Assembly (NCBI RefSeq): GCF_025770785.1
Contig: NZ_JANZLA010000003.1
Span: 374,549-438,548 of the forward strand
Length of the DNA: 64,000 nucleotides
Direction: 5' to 3'
From: Cellulomonas sp. SG140
GTDB lineage: Bacteria; Actinomycetota; Actinomycetes; Actinomycetales; Cellulomonadaceae
The notes beneath the pieces are model-generated. The model was given only the letters and a program-made list of their open reading frames with translations. It was not told where the DNA came from and searched no databases. A program made the position numbers and the translations under genes. Below, piece by piece: positions 16,490-28,712 of this stretch (position 1 is its first letter; each line of letters starts with the position of its first letter).

Positions 16490-17317
16490 TCAGCGGCGAG
16501 CGCGCCGCCCCGTGAACTCGTCCATCGAGCCCGTGACGCCGAGCAGGTCCATCAGGGCGTCGAACGCCCTCGTCGGCAACAGGCGCAGCGCCGGGACCAC
16601 CGCCACCACGGCCGGCAGGGCGAGGCGTCCCCGGCCGGACTCCACGGCGTCGAGGATCCGCCCGGCGACGTCCGCCTCGCGCAGGATCGGCAGCAGCCAG
16701 GGCACGCGGGTGCGCGCCCCGGCGAACATCCCCGTGTCGACGTAGAACGGGCACACGACCAGGGTGGTGACCGCCGACCCGGCCCGGCGGAGCTCGAACC
16801 GGAGCGACTCGTCGAAGCCGACCGCGGCGTGCTTGCTCGCCGCGTAGTCCGCCTGCCGCGGCACCCCGACCAGGCCCGCGGCGCTCGCCACGGTGACCAG
16901 CCGGCCCATGTCACGCTCGAGCATCCCCGGCAGGAACGCGCCGGTCACCCAGTACGGCGCGAGGGTGTTCACCTCGAACGTCCGGCGCACCTGGGCCTCG
17001 GTCAGCTCGAGGAACGGCCTGCCGGAGACCACACCGGCGTCGTTGACCAGCACGTCGACACCGCCCATCGCCGCCGTGACCTCGGCCGCCGCGGCATGCA
17101 CGGCGGCACGGTCCGTCACGTCGACCTGCCAGGCGTGCGCCACGGTGCCGTGCCCGCGCACGTCGGCCGCCGCACGCTCGGCCGCCTCGCCGTCCAGGTC
17201 CCAGACCGCCACGTCGGCACCCCGTCGCGCGGCGCCCAGCACCAGCCGTCGACCGATGCCGCTGGCTCCGCCGGTGACCAGCACGCGCCGTCCCGCGAGC
17301 GGGAACCCTGCGGCCAT
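16490..17317 (-). CDS. Short-chain dehydrogenase/reductase
   Basis: A 275-residue SDR. The cofactor motif is T15-GGASGIG, the NAG-like motif is VNDAG, and the catalytic pair is in YAASK with an upstream serine (VASAAG). An Asp/Leu-Asp after beta-2 (VWDLDGE) suggests NAD rather than NADP. The C-terminus has a hydrophobic proline-rich stretch, as in membrane-associated classical SDRs. ATG at 17317 follows GGAAGGGG; an in-frame extension upstream is less likely. Substrate cannot be assigned. Confidence 0.85.
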   Translation of the reverse strand: MAAGFPLAGRRVLVTGGASGIGRRLVLGAARRGADVAVWDLDGEAAERAAADVRGHGTVAHAWQVDVTDRAAVHAAAAEVTAAMGGVDVLVNDAGVVSGRPFLELTEAQVRRTFEVNTLAPYWVTGAFLPGMLERDMGRLVTVASAAGLVGVPRQADYAASKHAAVGFDESLRFELRRAGSAVTTLVVCPFYVDTGMFAGARTRVPWLLPILREADVAGRILDAVESGRGRLALPAVVAVVPALRLLPTRAFDALMDLLGVTGSMDEFTGRRARR

Positions 17318-17498
17318 GGACGTCCCCTTCCGACCGGGCGCGGCCTCGTCGCCTGCGCTCCCGGCGACATCGTGGCCGGACCGGACCGCGGCCACCACCC
17401 GGAGGACCGCGCGCGGCCGTGCGCGGGCACGTCACCCGATGGCGGCGCGTCGCGATCGCAGACGGTCGGACGCGCCCGTCAGCGCCTAGCATCCGAGG
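17318..17498. promoter_or_regulatory. Divergent promoter region, SDR / lipoprotein
   Basis: A 181-bp gap. TAGCAT at 17487-17492 is placed six bases before GTG 17499, typical of a leaderless promoter for the lipoprotein. No clear operator was seen for the SDR side. Confidence 0.5.
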
Positions 17499-18176
17499 GT
17501 GGTCACCATGCGGCTCGGCTCAGGCGCTGCGGCGCGTACCGGCACCCTGCGCACCGGTCTGCTCACGCTGACCGCGCTCGGCGTCCTCGCCGTCGCGGCG
17601 TGCGCCGGGCCCACGCCCGGCTCGACGAGCGGCGGCACGACGACGACGGCCGCGGCGACTGCCGCCACGTCCCCGTCGCCCACCGCGACCGGCGGCTCGT
17701 CGCCGGAGCCGTCCGCGACGGAGACCGAGACCGGGGCGCCGTTCCCGACCTCGGTGGACACCGTCACGGCCGACCCGTCGAAGGATGCGGCCCTGACCGT
17801 GACCGACGTCCGGACGGCGACGCACGACGGCTACGACCGGGTCGTGTTCGAGCTCGGCGGCACCGGGGCACCGGGATGGCGCGTCGGGTACGTGGACAAG
17901 GCGGTCGACGACCCGAGCGGGCAGCCGGTGCAGGTGCAGGGAGCCGGCGTGCTGCAGGTGATCATCAGCGGCACCGGCTACCCGACCGACACCGGCCAGA
18001 AGGAGTGGACCGGCAGCCCGCTGCACCCCGGCCTGCCCGTGGTGCAGGAGGTCCAGCTGCGCGGGGTGTTCGAGGGGCAGACCCAGGCGTTCGTCGGCGT
18101 CGCCCGGGCCGGCGCCCCGTTCCGCGTGTTCGCCCTGACCGCACCGGCGCGGCTGGTCGTGGACGTGCAGCGCTGA
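17499..18176 (+). CDS. AMIN-like domain lipoprotein
   Basis: A 225-residue predicted lipoprotein. The signal peptide ends in the lipobox VAAC (LGVLAVAAC), so the mature N-terminus would be a lipidated cysteine on the outer face of the membrane. A threonine/serine/proline-rich linker of about 50 residues follows. The beta-rich C-terminal domain (VTDVRTATHDGYDRVVFELGG to LVVDVQR) resembles the AMIN-like domain family of actinobacteria. GTG 17499 is favoured by TAGCAT six bases upstream; ATG 17508 is the alternative. Function is likely envelope-related but unknown. Confidence 0.8.
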   Translation: MVTMRLGSGAAARTGTLRTGLLTLTALGVLAVAACAGPTPGSTSGGTTTTAAATAATSPSPTATGGSSPEPSATETETGAPFPTSVDTVTADPSKDAALTVTDVRTATHDGYDRVVFELGGTGAPGWRVGYVDKAVDDPSGQPVQVQGAGVLQVIISGTGYPTDTGQKEWTGSPLHPGLPVVQEVQLRGVFEGQTQAFVGVARAGAPFRVFALTAPARLVVDVQR

Positions 18177-18198
18177 GCTGGCGCACCGTGCGGTCGCG

Positions 18199-19071
18199 AT
18201 GATGGTGCTGGCTCTCGCGGGTGCTGCGGGCGCTGCCGTCCTGTCCGGCGCCGGCCAGGTGCTGCAGGCAGTCGCCGCCCGGCGGCTGCCCGCGGGTGCG
18301 CACCTGGACCTGGGGCTCGTCGGTCGCCTGCTCCGGGCGCCGACGTACCTGGTCGCGCTGCTGCTGACGGCGGGGGGCTTCCTGCTCGCCGTCGTCGCGC
18401 TGCAGCGTCTGCCGCTCTTCGTCGTGCAGTCCGTCCGCGCCGCGAACCTGGTGGTGGCCGCCCTGCTCGCGATCCCCGTGCTCGGCGCGCGGCTGCGAGC
18501 GCCGGAGTGGTGCGGCATCGGCCTGGTGTCCACGGGGCTGGTGCTGCTCGCGACGTCGGTCGGGGCGCAGCCGGCCGCCGCGGCCGGCTCGACCGTCGGC
18601 CTGGCCGCCGTCGGCGTCGCGGTGGCGCTGGTCGCCACCGGGTGGCTCGTGAGCGTGGTGCGGCCGTCGCGCGGCGCCGGTCTGGTGCTCGCCGCGCTGG
18701 CCGGCTGCGGGTTCGCCCTGCTGGCGGTCGGTGCCCGGCTCGCCGGACCGGTCACCGGACCGGCGGTGCTCACGCACCCGCTGGTGTGGGCGGCGATGAC
18801 GGCCGGGGTGTGCGGCCTGGCGCTGCAGGTGCTCGCGCTCGGTCGGGCGGGAGTGGTCGCCGTGACGGCCGTGAGCGTCACCACCGAGACGTGCGTGTCG
18901 GCCGTGCTCGGCGTGCTGCTGGCCGGGGACCACGCCCTTCGAGGGCATGCGCCCACGGCCGTGGCCGCGTTCCTGCTCGTGCTCGTCGGCTCGATCCTGG
19001 TGGCCCGCGCGCGCGTGCCGGAGGCCGTCCCGTCGGGCGCCGCGCACCCCCTGGTCCACGACCCGCGGTAG
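18199..19071 (+). CDS. DMT/EamA-like integral membrane protein
   Basis: A 290-residue protein made almost entirely of hydrophobic segments (about nine to ten). Two similar halves are suggested by repeated glycine/alanine-rich helices, as in the drug/metabolite transporter superfamily. GAGQVLQAVAARRLP near the N-terminus and LVGSILVARARVP at the C-terminus match the general DMT pattern. No substrate can be inferred. It starts 22 bp after the lipoprotein stop, so the two may be co-transcribed. Confidence 0.7.
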   Translation: MMVLALAGAAGAAVLSGAGQVLQAVAARRLPAGAHLDLGLVGRLLRAPTYLVALLLTAGGFLLAVVALQRLPLFVVQSVRAANLVVAALLAIPVLGARLRAPEWCGIGLVSTGLVLLATSVGAQPAAAAGSTVGLAAVGVAVALVATGWLVSVVRPSRGAGLVLAALAGCGFALLAVGARLAGPVTGPAVLTHPLVWAAMTAGVCGLALQVLALGRAGVVAVTAVSVTTETCVSAVLGVLLAGDHALRGHAPTAVAAFLLVLVGSILVARARVPEAVPSGAAHPLVHDPR

Positions 19072-19150
19072 GCCGCACCTCCGGGCCGGTGTGACGCTCC
19101 TCGCCCCCGTCCACCGGGCCGCTGTCGGCCCGGCCTGGCACGCTGAGCCC

Positions 19151-21357
<2,207 letters not shown>

Positions 21358-21361
<4 letters not shown>

Positions 21362-23865
21362 GCGAGCGCTCGACGCCGGCGCGGCGGCTGGTCTCCCCCG
21401 GCCGGCCGGTCCCCGTGTCGACGTACCGCCTGCAGCTCGGACCGGACCTGTCGTTCGACGACGTCGCCGCGCGGGTGCCGTACTACGCCAGCCTGGGTGT
21501 GAGCCATCTGTACCTGTCTCCCGTGCTGCGGGCGGCGCCCGGGTCCACCCACGGCTACGACGTGGTGGCGCACGACGAGGTCTCCCCCGTGCTGGGCGGT
21601 CTCGACGGTCTGCACCGGCTGGCCGGGACGGCGCACGACGCCGGCCTCGGTCTGGTGCTCGACATCGTGCCGAACCACATGGCGGTGCCCACCCCCGTCT
21701 GGCACAACCGGCCCCTGTGGTCGGTGCTGGCCGAGGGGCCGGACAGCCCCTACGCCTCCTGGTTCGACGTCGACTGGTCGGGGGGCGACGGTGCGCTCCT
21801 GATCCCCGTGCTGGGCGACCGGATCGGGACGGTGCTGGCGCGCGGTGAGCTGACGCTCGAGCAGGAGGACGTGCTCGGCGGCGGTGCTCGCCCGGTGCTG
21901 CGCTACCACGAGCACGTGTTCCCGGTGCGCACGGGCACGGAGTCGCTGCCGCTCGCCGAGCTGCTGGAGCGGCAGCACTACCGGCTGGCCTACTGGCGGG
22001 TCGCCGACGAGGAGCTGAACTACCGGCGCTTCTTCGACGTCGACACGCTGGTCGCCGTCCGGGTCGAGGACCCGGTCGTCTTCGACGCCACGCACGCGCT
22101 CGTGCTGCAGCTGCTGCGCGAGGGCACGATCGACGGGCTGCGCATCGACCACCCCGACGGCCTGGCGGACCCGGCCGGCTACCTGGAACGGCTGCGCGAG
22201 GCGACCGACGGCGCCTGGGTGGTGGTCGAGAAGATCCTGGCCGGCGACGAGCAGGTGCCCGGCGACTGGTGGACGGCGGGCACCACGGGCTACGACGCGC
22301 TGTGGCGCGTCCAGCAGACCTTCGTCGACCCGGGCGGTGCCGCGCTGCTGGGGTCGGTGATGCACCGGCTCGCCGGCGACACCTCGGACGCGTTCCCCGG
22401 GATCGTCGCGCGAGCGAAGTCCGAGGTGGTCGAGGGCACGCTGTACGCGGAGGTGCACCGGCTCACCGAGCTGGCGGCAGGAATCTGTCACGACGACGTC
22501 CGGTTGCGCGACCACACCTGGCGCGCGCTGCACGAGTGCCTCGTCGGGCTGCTCGTCGAGCTGGACCGGTACCGCGCGTACGTCGTCCCCGGGACGGCAC
22601 CGCACCCTGAGGCGGTGGAGGCGCTGCAGTCCGCTGCGGCACGGGCGCGCCGCCGGTTGAGCGAGGAGCGCGCCGAGACGATGGACGTGGTCGTCGACCT
22701 GCTGCTCGGCCGCGAGGCAGGCAGCGCCGGGCGGACCCGCGACCCGCGGCGCGACGAGCTGGTGGTGCGGTTCCAGCAGACGTGCGGGGCGGTCCAGGCG
22801 AAGGGCGTCGAGGACACGGCGTACTACCGCTGGACGCAGCTGACGGCGCTCTGCGAGGTCGGCGGTGAGCCGGAGCGCTTCGCCCTGACCCCCACCGACC
22901 TGGCCGCGTGGGCGGCCCGGGCCCAGGTGGTGGCGCCGCTGGCGATGACGACGCTGTCCACGCACGACACCAAGCGCGGTGAGGACACCCGGGCGCGCCT
23001 CGGCGTGCTGTCCGAGCTGCCGCACGAGTGGTCCGCGCTCGTCGACGGCCTGCACCGCACCAGCGCGCCCTTCCGCAGCGCCCTGGTCGACGGCCGCGCG
23101 GAGAACCTCCTGTGGCAGACGCTCGCCGGGACCTGGACCTCCCAGGGTCCGATCGAGGCGGACCGGTTGGTGGACTACCTGGTCAAGGCGGTGCGCGAGG
23201 CGAAGTCGCACACGTCCTGGGCGAGCCCCGACGACGCGTACGAGCAGGCCGTCGTCTCGCTCGCGCGCCACGCCCTCGAGGACCCCGCCGTGGTCGAGCT
23301 GCTCACCGGGTGGGAGCTGCGCACCCGTCCGGCGGTTCGGGCGGCGACGCTCGGGACCAAGCTGGTGCAGCTGACCCTGCCGGGCGTCGCCGACGTCTAC
23401 CAGGGCACGGAGGTGCCGGCGGTGACGCTCGTCGACCCGGACAACCGGCGGCCGGTGGACACCGAGGACCTGGCCGCGCGGCTCGACCGGCTCGACAGCG
23501 GGGCGGCCCCCCGCACCCTGACGGACGAGAAGCTCCTGGTGACGTCCCGCGCGCTGCGGGTCCGCCGCGACGTCACCGAGGCGTTCACCGGCCCGGAGGC
23601 GGGCTTCGTGCCGCTGGCGCACTCGTCCGGCCACAGCCTGACGTACGCCCGCACGGTCGCCGGCGAGGCCCGGGTGGTCGTGGTGGCCACGCGGCTCGGT
23701 GCCGCCGTGGAGCGGCTCGACGGCTGGGCGGACCACACGGTGGCCCTGCCGGAGGGGACGTGGCACGACGTGCTGACGGACCGCGAGGTGCCGGGCGGTG
23801 TGCAGCCCGTCGGTCCCCTGCTCGACCGGCTGCCGGTGGCTCTGCTCGTCGCGGGGGCCGTGTGA
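21358..23865 (+). CDS. treY: Malto-oligosyltrehalose synthase
   Basis: An 835-residue GH13 enzyme converting the reducing-end alpha-1,4 bond of maltodextrins to alpha,alpha-1,1. Visible blocks are STYRLQLGPDLSFDD near the N-terminus, DIVPNHMAV, DGLRIDHPDG (nucleophile) and VVEKIL (catalytic Glu), plus LSTHDTKRGED. The length fits TreY (about 700-850 residues). GTG overlaps the glgX stop and the 3' end overlaps treZ (GTGA both times). With treZ it makes trehalose from glycogen-derived glucan. Confidence 0.95.
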
Positions 23866-25649
23866 TCCCGCGCGTGTGGGCGCCGAACCCGGCCGCTGTC
23901 GAGCTGGTCGGTGCCGACGGCGGCCAGCTCGGTGCGTTGCACCGCTCGGCGGACGCGTGGTGGACGGCCGAGGTCGACCTGCCGGACGGGACGGACTACG
24001 GCTACCGCCTCGACGGCGGCCCCGCCCGGCCGGATCCGCGCTCGGCGTGGCAGCCGAACGGGGTGCACGGCCTGTCGCGGGTGTTCGACAGCCGGCGCCA
24101 CCGCTGGCACGACACGGGCTGGTCCGGCGTCGACGCACGCGGAGCCGTCACGTACGAGCTGCACGTCGGGACGTTCACCCCCGAGGGAACCCTGGGGGCG
24201 GCGGCGTCCCGGCTGGAGCACCTGGTGGACCTGGGCGTCGACCTAGTCGAGCTCATGCCGCTGGCGGCGTTCGACGGTCAGCACGGCTGGGGGTACGACG
24301 GCGTCGCCCCGTACGCGGTGCACGAGGCCTACGGCGGCCCCGCGGCGCTGCAGGCGTTCGTCGACGCCGCCCACGGCGCCGGTGTGGGCGTCTGCCTCGA
24401 CGTCGTCTACAACCACCTCGGTCCGTCGGGCAACTACCTGTCGCAGTTCGCCCCGTACTTCACGGACCGGCACAGCACCCCGTGGGGCGACGCGATCAAC
24501 CTCGACGGGCCCGGCTCGCCGCACGTCCGCCGCTGGATCTGCGACAACGCCCTGCGGTGGTTCACCGACTTCCACGTCGACGCCCTCCGGCTCGACGCCG
24601 TCCACGCCCTGCAGGACGGTTCGCCCGTGCACGTCCTGGCCCAGCTGTCCACCGAGGTGGCGCGCCTGGCGGACCGCCTCGGCCGGCCCCTCTCGCTGGT
24701 CGCGGAGTCCGACCTCGACGACGTGGTCACCCTCCAACCCGTCGCCTCCGGCGGCTGGGGGCTCACCGGGCAGTGGGACGACGACGTGCACCACGCCGTC
24801 CACGCCCTGGTGACGGGCGAGCGGCAGGGCTACTACGTCGACTTCGGCACGCCGGCCGAGCTCGAGCAGGTGCTCACCGGGGCGTTCCGGCACACGGGCG
24901 GGTGGTCGACCTTCCGGCAGCGGCGCTGGGGCCGTCCGGTGCCGGACGACGTGGACGGCCGTCGCTTCGTCGTCGCGGCGAGCACGCACGACCAGGTGGG
25001 CAACCGCGCGCTGGGCGACCGCCCGTCGGCGCACCTGGACGGCGGCGGTCTGGCCGCGGAGGCCGCGCTCATCCTGCTGTCGCCCTTCAGCCCGATGGTC
25101 TTCATGGGCGAGGAGTGGGGCGCGAGCACCCCGTTCCGGTACTTCACGGACTATGCCGACGCCGGGCTGGGGGCCGCGGTTCGCGACGGTCGACGGGCGG
25201 AGTTCGCCGGCCACGGGCACCTGGACCTGTACGGCGGCCCGGTCGACGTGCCCGACCCCCAGGACCCCCGGACGTTCCTGGTCAGCAAGCTGGACTGGTC
25301 AGAACCGGGCCGGCCCGACCACGCCCGGCTGCTCGACTGGTACCGCCAGCTGATCGCCCTGCGCCGGGCCGTCCCGGACCTGCGCAGCGGTGACCGGTCC
25401 GCGACCAGCCTCGCGTTCCTCCCGCCGTCGGACCCCCGCGGCCCGTACGACGGGTGGCTGGTGGTCGGCCGAGGAGCCGTCCGGGTGGTGGTCAACCTGG
25501 CCGAACGAACGCTCGACGTGCCGGTCGCGGCCCCGCAGGAGCCCGTGTCGGTCCGCGCCGCCTGGGCGCCCGGGACGCAGGTCGGCACCGTCGAGGGCGG
25601 GGTGCTCCCCGTGCGCGTCCCGGCTCGGAGCGTCGTCGTCCTCGCCTGA
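23862..25649 (+). CDS. treZ: Malto-oligosyltrehalose trehalohydrolase
   Basis: A 595-residue GH13 enzyme releasing free trehalose from malto-oligosyltrehalose. The N-terminal domain (RVWAPNPAAVELV) is followed by the barrel with DVVYNHLGPSGNY, DALRLDAVHAL (nucleophile), AESDLDD (acid/base) and the ASTHDQVGNRALGDR segment characteristic of TreZ. GTG overlaps the treY stop. Trehalose would act as osmolyte or stress protectant; the order glgX-treY-treZ is the common bacterial arrangement. Confidence 0.95.
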   Translation: MIPRVWAPNPAAVELVGADGGQLGALHRSADAWWTAEVDLPDGTDYGYRLDGGPARPDPRSAWQPNGVHGLSRVFDSRRHRWHDTGWSGVDARGAVTYELHVGTFTPEGTLGAAASRLEHLVDLGVDLVELMPLAAFDGQHGWGYDGVAPYAVHEAYGGPAALQAFVDAAHGAGVGVCLDVVYNHLGPSGNYLSQFAPYFTDRHSTPWGDAINLDGPGSPHVRRWICDNALRWFTDFHVDALRLDAVHALQDGSPVHVLAQLSTEVARLADRLGRPLSLVAESDLDDVVTLQPVASGGWGLTGQWDDDVHHAVHALVTGERQGYYVDFGTPAELEQVLTGAFRHTGGWSTFRQRRWGRPVPDDVDGRRFVVAASTHDQVGNRALGDRPSAHLDGGGLAAEAALILLSPFSPMVFMGEEWGASTPFRYFTDYADAGLGAAVRDGRRAEFAGHGHLDLYGGPVDVPDPQDPRTFLVSKLDWSEPGRPDHARLLDWYRQLIALRRAVPDLRSGDRSATSLAFLPPSDPRGPYDGWLVVGRGAVRVVVNLAERTLDVPVAAPQEPVSVRAAWAPGTQVGTVEGGVLPVRVPARSVVVLA

Positions 25650-25680
25650 CCCCCGCGGGTCGGCCGGCCCGGGCCACCGC

Positions 25681-25713
25681 ACCGACCGGTTCCCACGACC
25701 GCGTGCGGTCGGT
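25681..25713. terminator. Hairpin between treZ and the ZapE-like gene
   Basis: ACCGACCG (25681-25688) pairs with CGGTCGGT (25706-25713). It lies between convergent genes and touches the last codon of the minus-strand gene. The stem is short with a 17-nt loop, so this is only a possible terminator. Confidence 0.4.
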
Positions 25714-26753
25714 CAGACGATGGCGGCGCCGTCCGCGGCCAGTGCGCCGAGCCGGGACAAGGCTCGGTAGTACTTCTTGCGGTAGCCGCCGTGCAGCATC
25801 TCGGCCGAGAACAACCCCCGCTCGCCGGAGCCGCCGAGCAGCACGGGCACGTCCCTGTCGTACAGCCGGTCCACCAGGACGACCAGCCGCAGTGCGACGT
25901 CCTGCCGGAGCACCGGCCGCACACCGGTGAGGCCCACCACGGCCACCCCGTCCAGCAGGGCGCCGTACCGGCTGGGGTGCACGTGGGCGAGGTGCTCCAG
26001 CAGGTCGCCGAAGTCGTCGACAGTCGCGTCGTCGCGGCCGGCGAGCGCCGCCCGGACGGCCTCGTCAGGCAGCCCCGTGCGGTCGGTGACGGGGCGCCGG
26101 TGCCGGTAGTCGTCGCCGTCGATCCGCAGCACCTCGAACCGCTCGGCGAGCGCCTGGATCTCCCGCAGGAAGTCCTCGGCGGCGAACCGGCCCTCACCGA
26201 GGGACTCCGGCAGGGTGTTCGACGTCGCCGCCAGTGCCACCCCACGGTCGGCGAGCTCGCGCAGCAGCCGCGACATCAGGACGGTGTCGCCGGGGTCGTC
26301 CAGCTCGAACTCGTCCATGCACACCAGCCGGTGCGCCGCCAGCGCCTCGACCGTCGCACGGAAGCCGAGCGCACCGACCAGGTTCGTGTACTCCACGAAG
26401 GTGCCGTACGCCGTGCCCTCGCGCCCCACCGCGTGGGCGAGCGCCGCCAGCAGGTGGGTCTTGCCGACCCCGAAGCCACCGTCGAGGTACAGCGCCGGTG
26501 GCCGCCCCCGCCTCCGTCTGCGGAGCCAGCCGTTGCCGCGGTCGATGCCACCGACCGTCTCCGCGGCCTCGCGCAGCCGGTGGAGCGCGGCGGCCTGGGA
26601 CGGGTGCTCGGGGTCCGGCCGGTAGGTGTCGAACGTCTCGGCGGCGAAGTGCCGGGGCGGGACCAGCTCGGCGAGGAGCCGCTGCGGCGGCGGTGCGGGG
26701 TTGCGCCCGACCAGGCTGCCGGCGCCGCGCACGGCGGCGGCGGAGTCGGTCAC
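25713..26753 (-). CDS. zapE: ZapE/AFG1-like AAA ATPase
   Basis: A 346-residue P-loop ATPase. Walker A is GGFGVGKTH and Walker B is LVCMDEFELDD; the surrounding sequence (LYLDGGFGVGKTHLLAALAH, later TSNTLPESL) is typical of the ZapE/AFG1 family. In E. coli ZapE acts at the Z-ring; mitochondrial AFG1 works with respiratory complexes. GTG at 26753 is chosen because minus-strand TAGGGT lies eight bases upstream, giving a leaderless transcript; a 20-residue longer frame to 26813 is less likely. Divergent from an unknown gene 83 bp away. Confidence 0.85.
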   Translation of the reverse strand: MTDSAAAVRGAGSLVGRNPAPPPQRLLAELVPPRHFAAETFDTYRPDPEHPSQAAALHRLREAAETVGGIDRGNGWLRRRRRGRPPALYLDGGFGVGKTHLLAALAHAVGREGTAYGTFVEYTNLVGALGFRATVEALAAHRLVCMDEFELDDPGDTVLMSRLLRELADRGVALAATSNTLPESLGEGRFAAEDFLREIQALAERFEVLRIDGDDYRHRRPVTDRTGLPDEAVRAALAGRDDATVDDFGDLLEHLAHVHPSRYGALLDGVAVVGLTGVRPVLRQDVALRLVVLVDRLYDRDVPVLLGGSGERGLFSAEMLHGGYRKKYYRALSRLGALAADGAAIV

Positions 26754-26836
26754 GGTCGCCCACCCTACGTCCGGCACGGCGGCGCGCCACGTGCGGCGAC
26801 CGACCGCCTGCACGCCGGACCACCTAGGCTCGTCGC
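26754..26836. promoter_or_regulatory. Back-to-back leaderless promoters
   Basis: TAGGGT on the minus strand (26767-26762) is eight bases from GTG 26753. TAGGCT on the plus strand (26825-26830) is six bases from GTG 26837. Two divergent promoters share 83 bp. Confidence 0.6.
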
Positions 26837-27322
26837 GTGACCGACACGATCGTCGTCCTCATCGAGGACACCCTGTCCCGCGCGGACGTCGACAAGCTGA
26901 CCGCCCTGCACGCCGACGAGGTGCTGCAGTACCGGGTCCTGGTGCCGGCCGACACGGAGCGGCCGCTGGTGCCCTGGATCGTGGACTCCCTGAGCCTCGG
27001 CGAGCTGCGCGAGGCGTGGGACCGTGCGGTCGGCAAGGAGCCGACGGAGCCGCAGGCCAGGGCGACGGCGGCCGAGCAGCTGGCCGGCACGCTGGCCGCG
27101 TTCGAGGCCGCCGGTCGGCACGCCGTCGGGACGGTGGTCTCCGACGACCCGATCCCCGCGCTGCGGGCCGCCGTGGCCGAGGGCGACGTGCGGGAGGTCG
27201 CGGTGGTCACGGACCCGCACCTGCTGGAGGACACGTTCCACCGGGACTGGGCCTCGCGGGCACGGGAGGAGCTGAAGCTGCCGGTGCTGCACCTGTACCG
27301 AGGCACCAGCGAGCTCGGCTGA
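26837..27322 (+). CDS. Conserved hypothetical protein (alpha/beta, unknown)
   Basis: A 161-residue soluble protein with alternating hydrophobic strands (TIVVLIEDTL; YRVLVPAD; AVGTVVSDDPIPAL; EVAVVTDPHLLEDTFHRDWASRAREEL). The pattern suggests an alpha/beta nucleotide-type fold like a universal stress protein, but the ATP-binding GxxGS-type signature is missing. I do not assign a family. GTG follows TAGGCT by six bases (leaderless). Confidence 0.7.
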   Translation: MTDTIVVLIEDTLSRADVDKLTALHADEVLQYRVLVPADTERPLVPWIVDSLSLGELREAWDRAVGKEPTEPQARATAAEQLAGTLAAFEAAGRHAVGTVVSDDPIPALRAAVAEGDVREVAVVTDPHLLEDTFHRDWASRAREELKLPVLHLYRGTSELG

Positions 27323-27401
27323 GCGGACCCGGTCGATGGGTCGTGCCGCCGGCGTGCGGCCAGGCCGCCCTCGGCATGCCCGGGCGCCGGGAGGCCGCCC
27401 A

Positions 27402-27407
27402 TAGGAT
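27402..27407 (+). promoter_or_regulatory. -10 element for the ATP-grasp gene
   Basis: TAGGAT, about 55 bp before the ATG. Expected transcription start is near 27414, leaving a leader of about 48 nt with a GGAG-containing ribosome site. Confidence 0.5.
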
Positions 27408-27461
27408 GACCGCGCACCGGACCGCCGCGGCCGGGCGTGCAGGAACGGAGAACCCGCCGGG

Positions 27462-28712
27462 ATGACGGACGCAGCCGGGACCACGTACGGGAACGACGAC
27501 TTCCTCCCCATCATCCTGGGGACCAGCGTCAACGCCTACAACCAGGCCCGGTCGCTGCACGAGGCGTTCGGCATCCGCTCGTTGGCCCTCGGCCGCGCCG
27601 CGCTGCGTGAGACGGCGCACTCGTCGATCATCGACGTGCGGGCGTACCGCGAGTTCGGCTCGCCGGAGTTCGTCGTCGCGACGCTGAAGAAGCTGGCCGC
27701 CGAGTTCCCCGGCCGCAAGCGGCTGCTGCTGGCGAACATCGAGTTCTACACGAACATCCTCATCGAGCACCGCGCCGAGCTCGAGGACGACTTCATCGTC
27801 CCGCTGGTGCACAAGCCGCTCGCCGACCGGCTGATGGACAAGACGGACTTCTACCGCACGTGCGCCGAGCTGGGCGTCCCGCACCCGGAGACCGTCGTCG
27901 TCCGTCCGGACCAGGCCGGCGACGCCACCCTCGGCACGGACCTGCCCTTCCCGTACCCGGTGATCCTCAAGCCGTCGGACACCGACACCTACCCACGCCT
28001 GCGGTTCGAGGGCAAGCAGAAGGTGTACCTGGTGCAGGACGCCGCCGAGCTCCGGGTGCTGGTGGACCGGGTCTTCTCCGCCGGCTACGTCGGTGACCTG
28101 CTGGTCCAGGAGTACATCGCGGGCGACGAGTCCGTGATGCGGGTGGCCAACACGTACTCCGACCGGCACGGGCTGATGCGCTTCGCGTCCCTGGGCCAGG
28201 TGGTGCTGACCGAGTACGACCCGGCGATGGTCGGCAACAACAACGCGATCGTCAGCATGGCGGACGCGGAGCTGACCGAGTCCCTGCGCCGGCTGCTCGA
28301 CAGCGTCGGCTACGTCGGCTCGGCCAACTTCGACCTGATGCACGACCGCCGGACCGGCACCAGCAAGGTGCTGGAGATCAACCTGCGGCAGGGCGCCACC
28401 AGCTACTACACGATGGCTGCCGGTGGGAACCTCACCCGCTGCTTCGTCGACGACCTGGTCTACGAGCAGGACCTGCCCGAGGTGATCACCACGGACGAGC
28501 GGCTGTGGATCAACGTCCCGTACCCGGTGGTGCTGGCCTACACCCCGCCGTCCCTGCGCGGACAGGTGCGCGCGGCCGCCCGCCGAGGCGTGACCCACAC
28601 GCTGCGGTACGCGCCCGACCGGAGCCTGGCCCGTCAGGTCGACGTGCTGCGGATCGACCTGCGCCACACGCTGGACAACGTCCGCTACGCGCGCAACCGC
28701 CTCAACCGATAG
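27462..28712 (+). CDS. ATP-grasp carboxylate-amine ligase, D-aspartate-ligase-like
   Basis: A 416-residue ATP-grasp protein. The N-terminus (DDFLPIILGTSVNAYNQARSL) is like enterococcal D-aspartate ligase AslFm, which adds D-Asp to the side chain of the peptidoglycan lysine. The ATP-grasp core shows PVILKPSDTD, LVQEYIAGDE and LEINLRQG (metal ligands E and N). A FemAB-type transferase and a PLP enzyme lie just downstream, supporting a cell-wall bridge role. Many Micrococcales have D-Asp or D-Glu on ornithine or lysine, so this gene could determine that residue. Its last 11 bases overlap the convergent PLP-enzyme gene. Amino-acid specificity is not readable from sequence. Confidence 0.8.
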   Translation: MTDAAGTTYGNDDFLPIILGTSVNAYNQARSLHEAFGIRSLALGRAALRETAHSSIIDVRAYREFGSPEFVVATLKKLAAEFPGRKRLLLANIEFYTNILIEHRAELEDDFIVPLVHKPLADRLMDKTDFYRTCAELGVPHPETVVVRPDQAGDATLGTDLPFPYPVILKPSDTDTYPRLRFEGKQKVYLVQDAAELRVLVDRVFSAGYVGDLLVQEYIAGDESVMRVANTYSDRHGLMRFASLGQVVLTEYDPAMVGNNNAIVSMADAELTESLRRLLDSVGYVGSANFDLMHDRRTGTSKVLEINLRQGATSYYTMAAGGNLTRCFVDDLVYEQDLPEVITTDERLWINVPYPVVLAYTPPSLRGQVRAAARRGVTHTLRYAPDRSLARQVDVLRIDLRHTLDNVRYARNRLNR

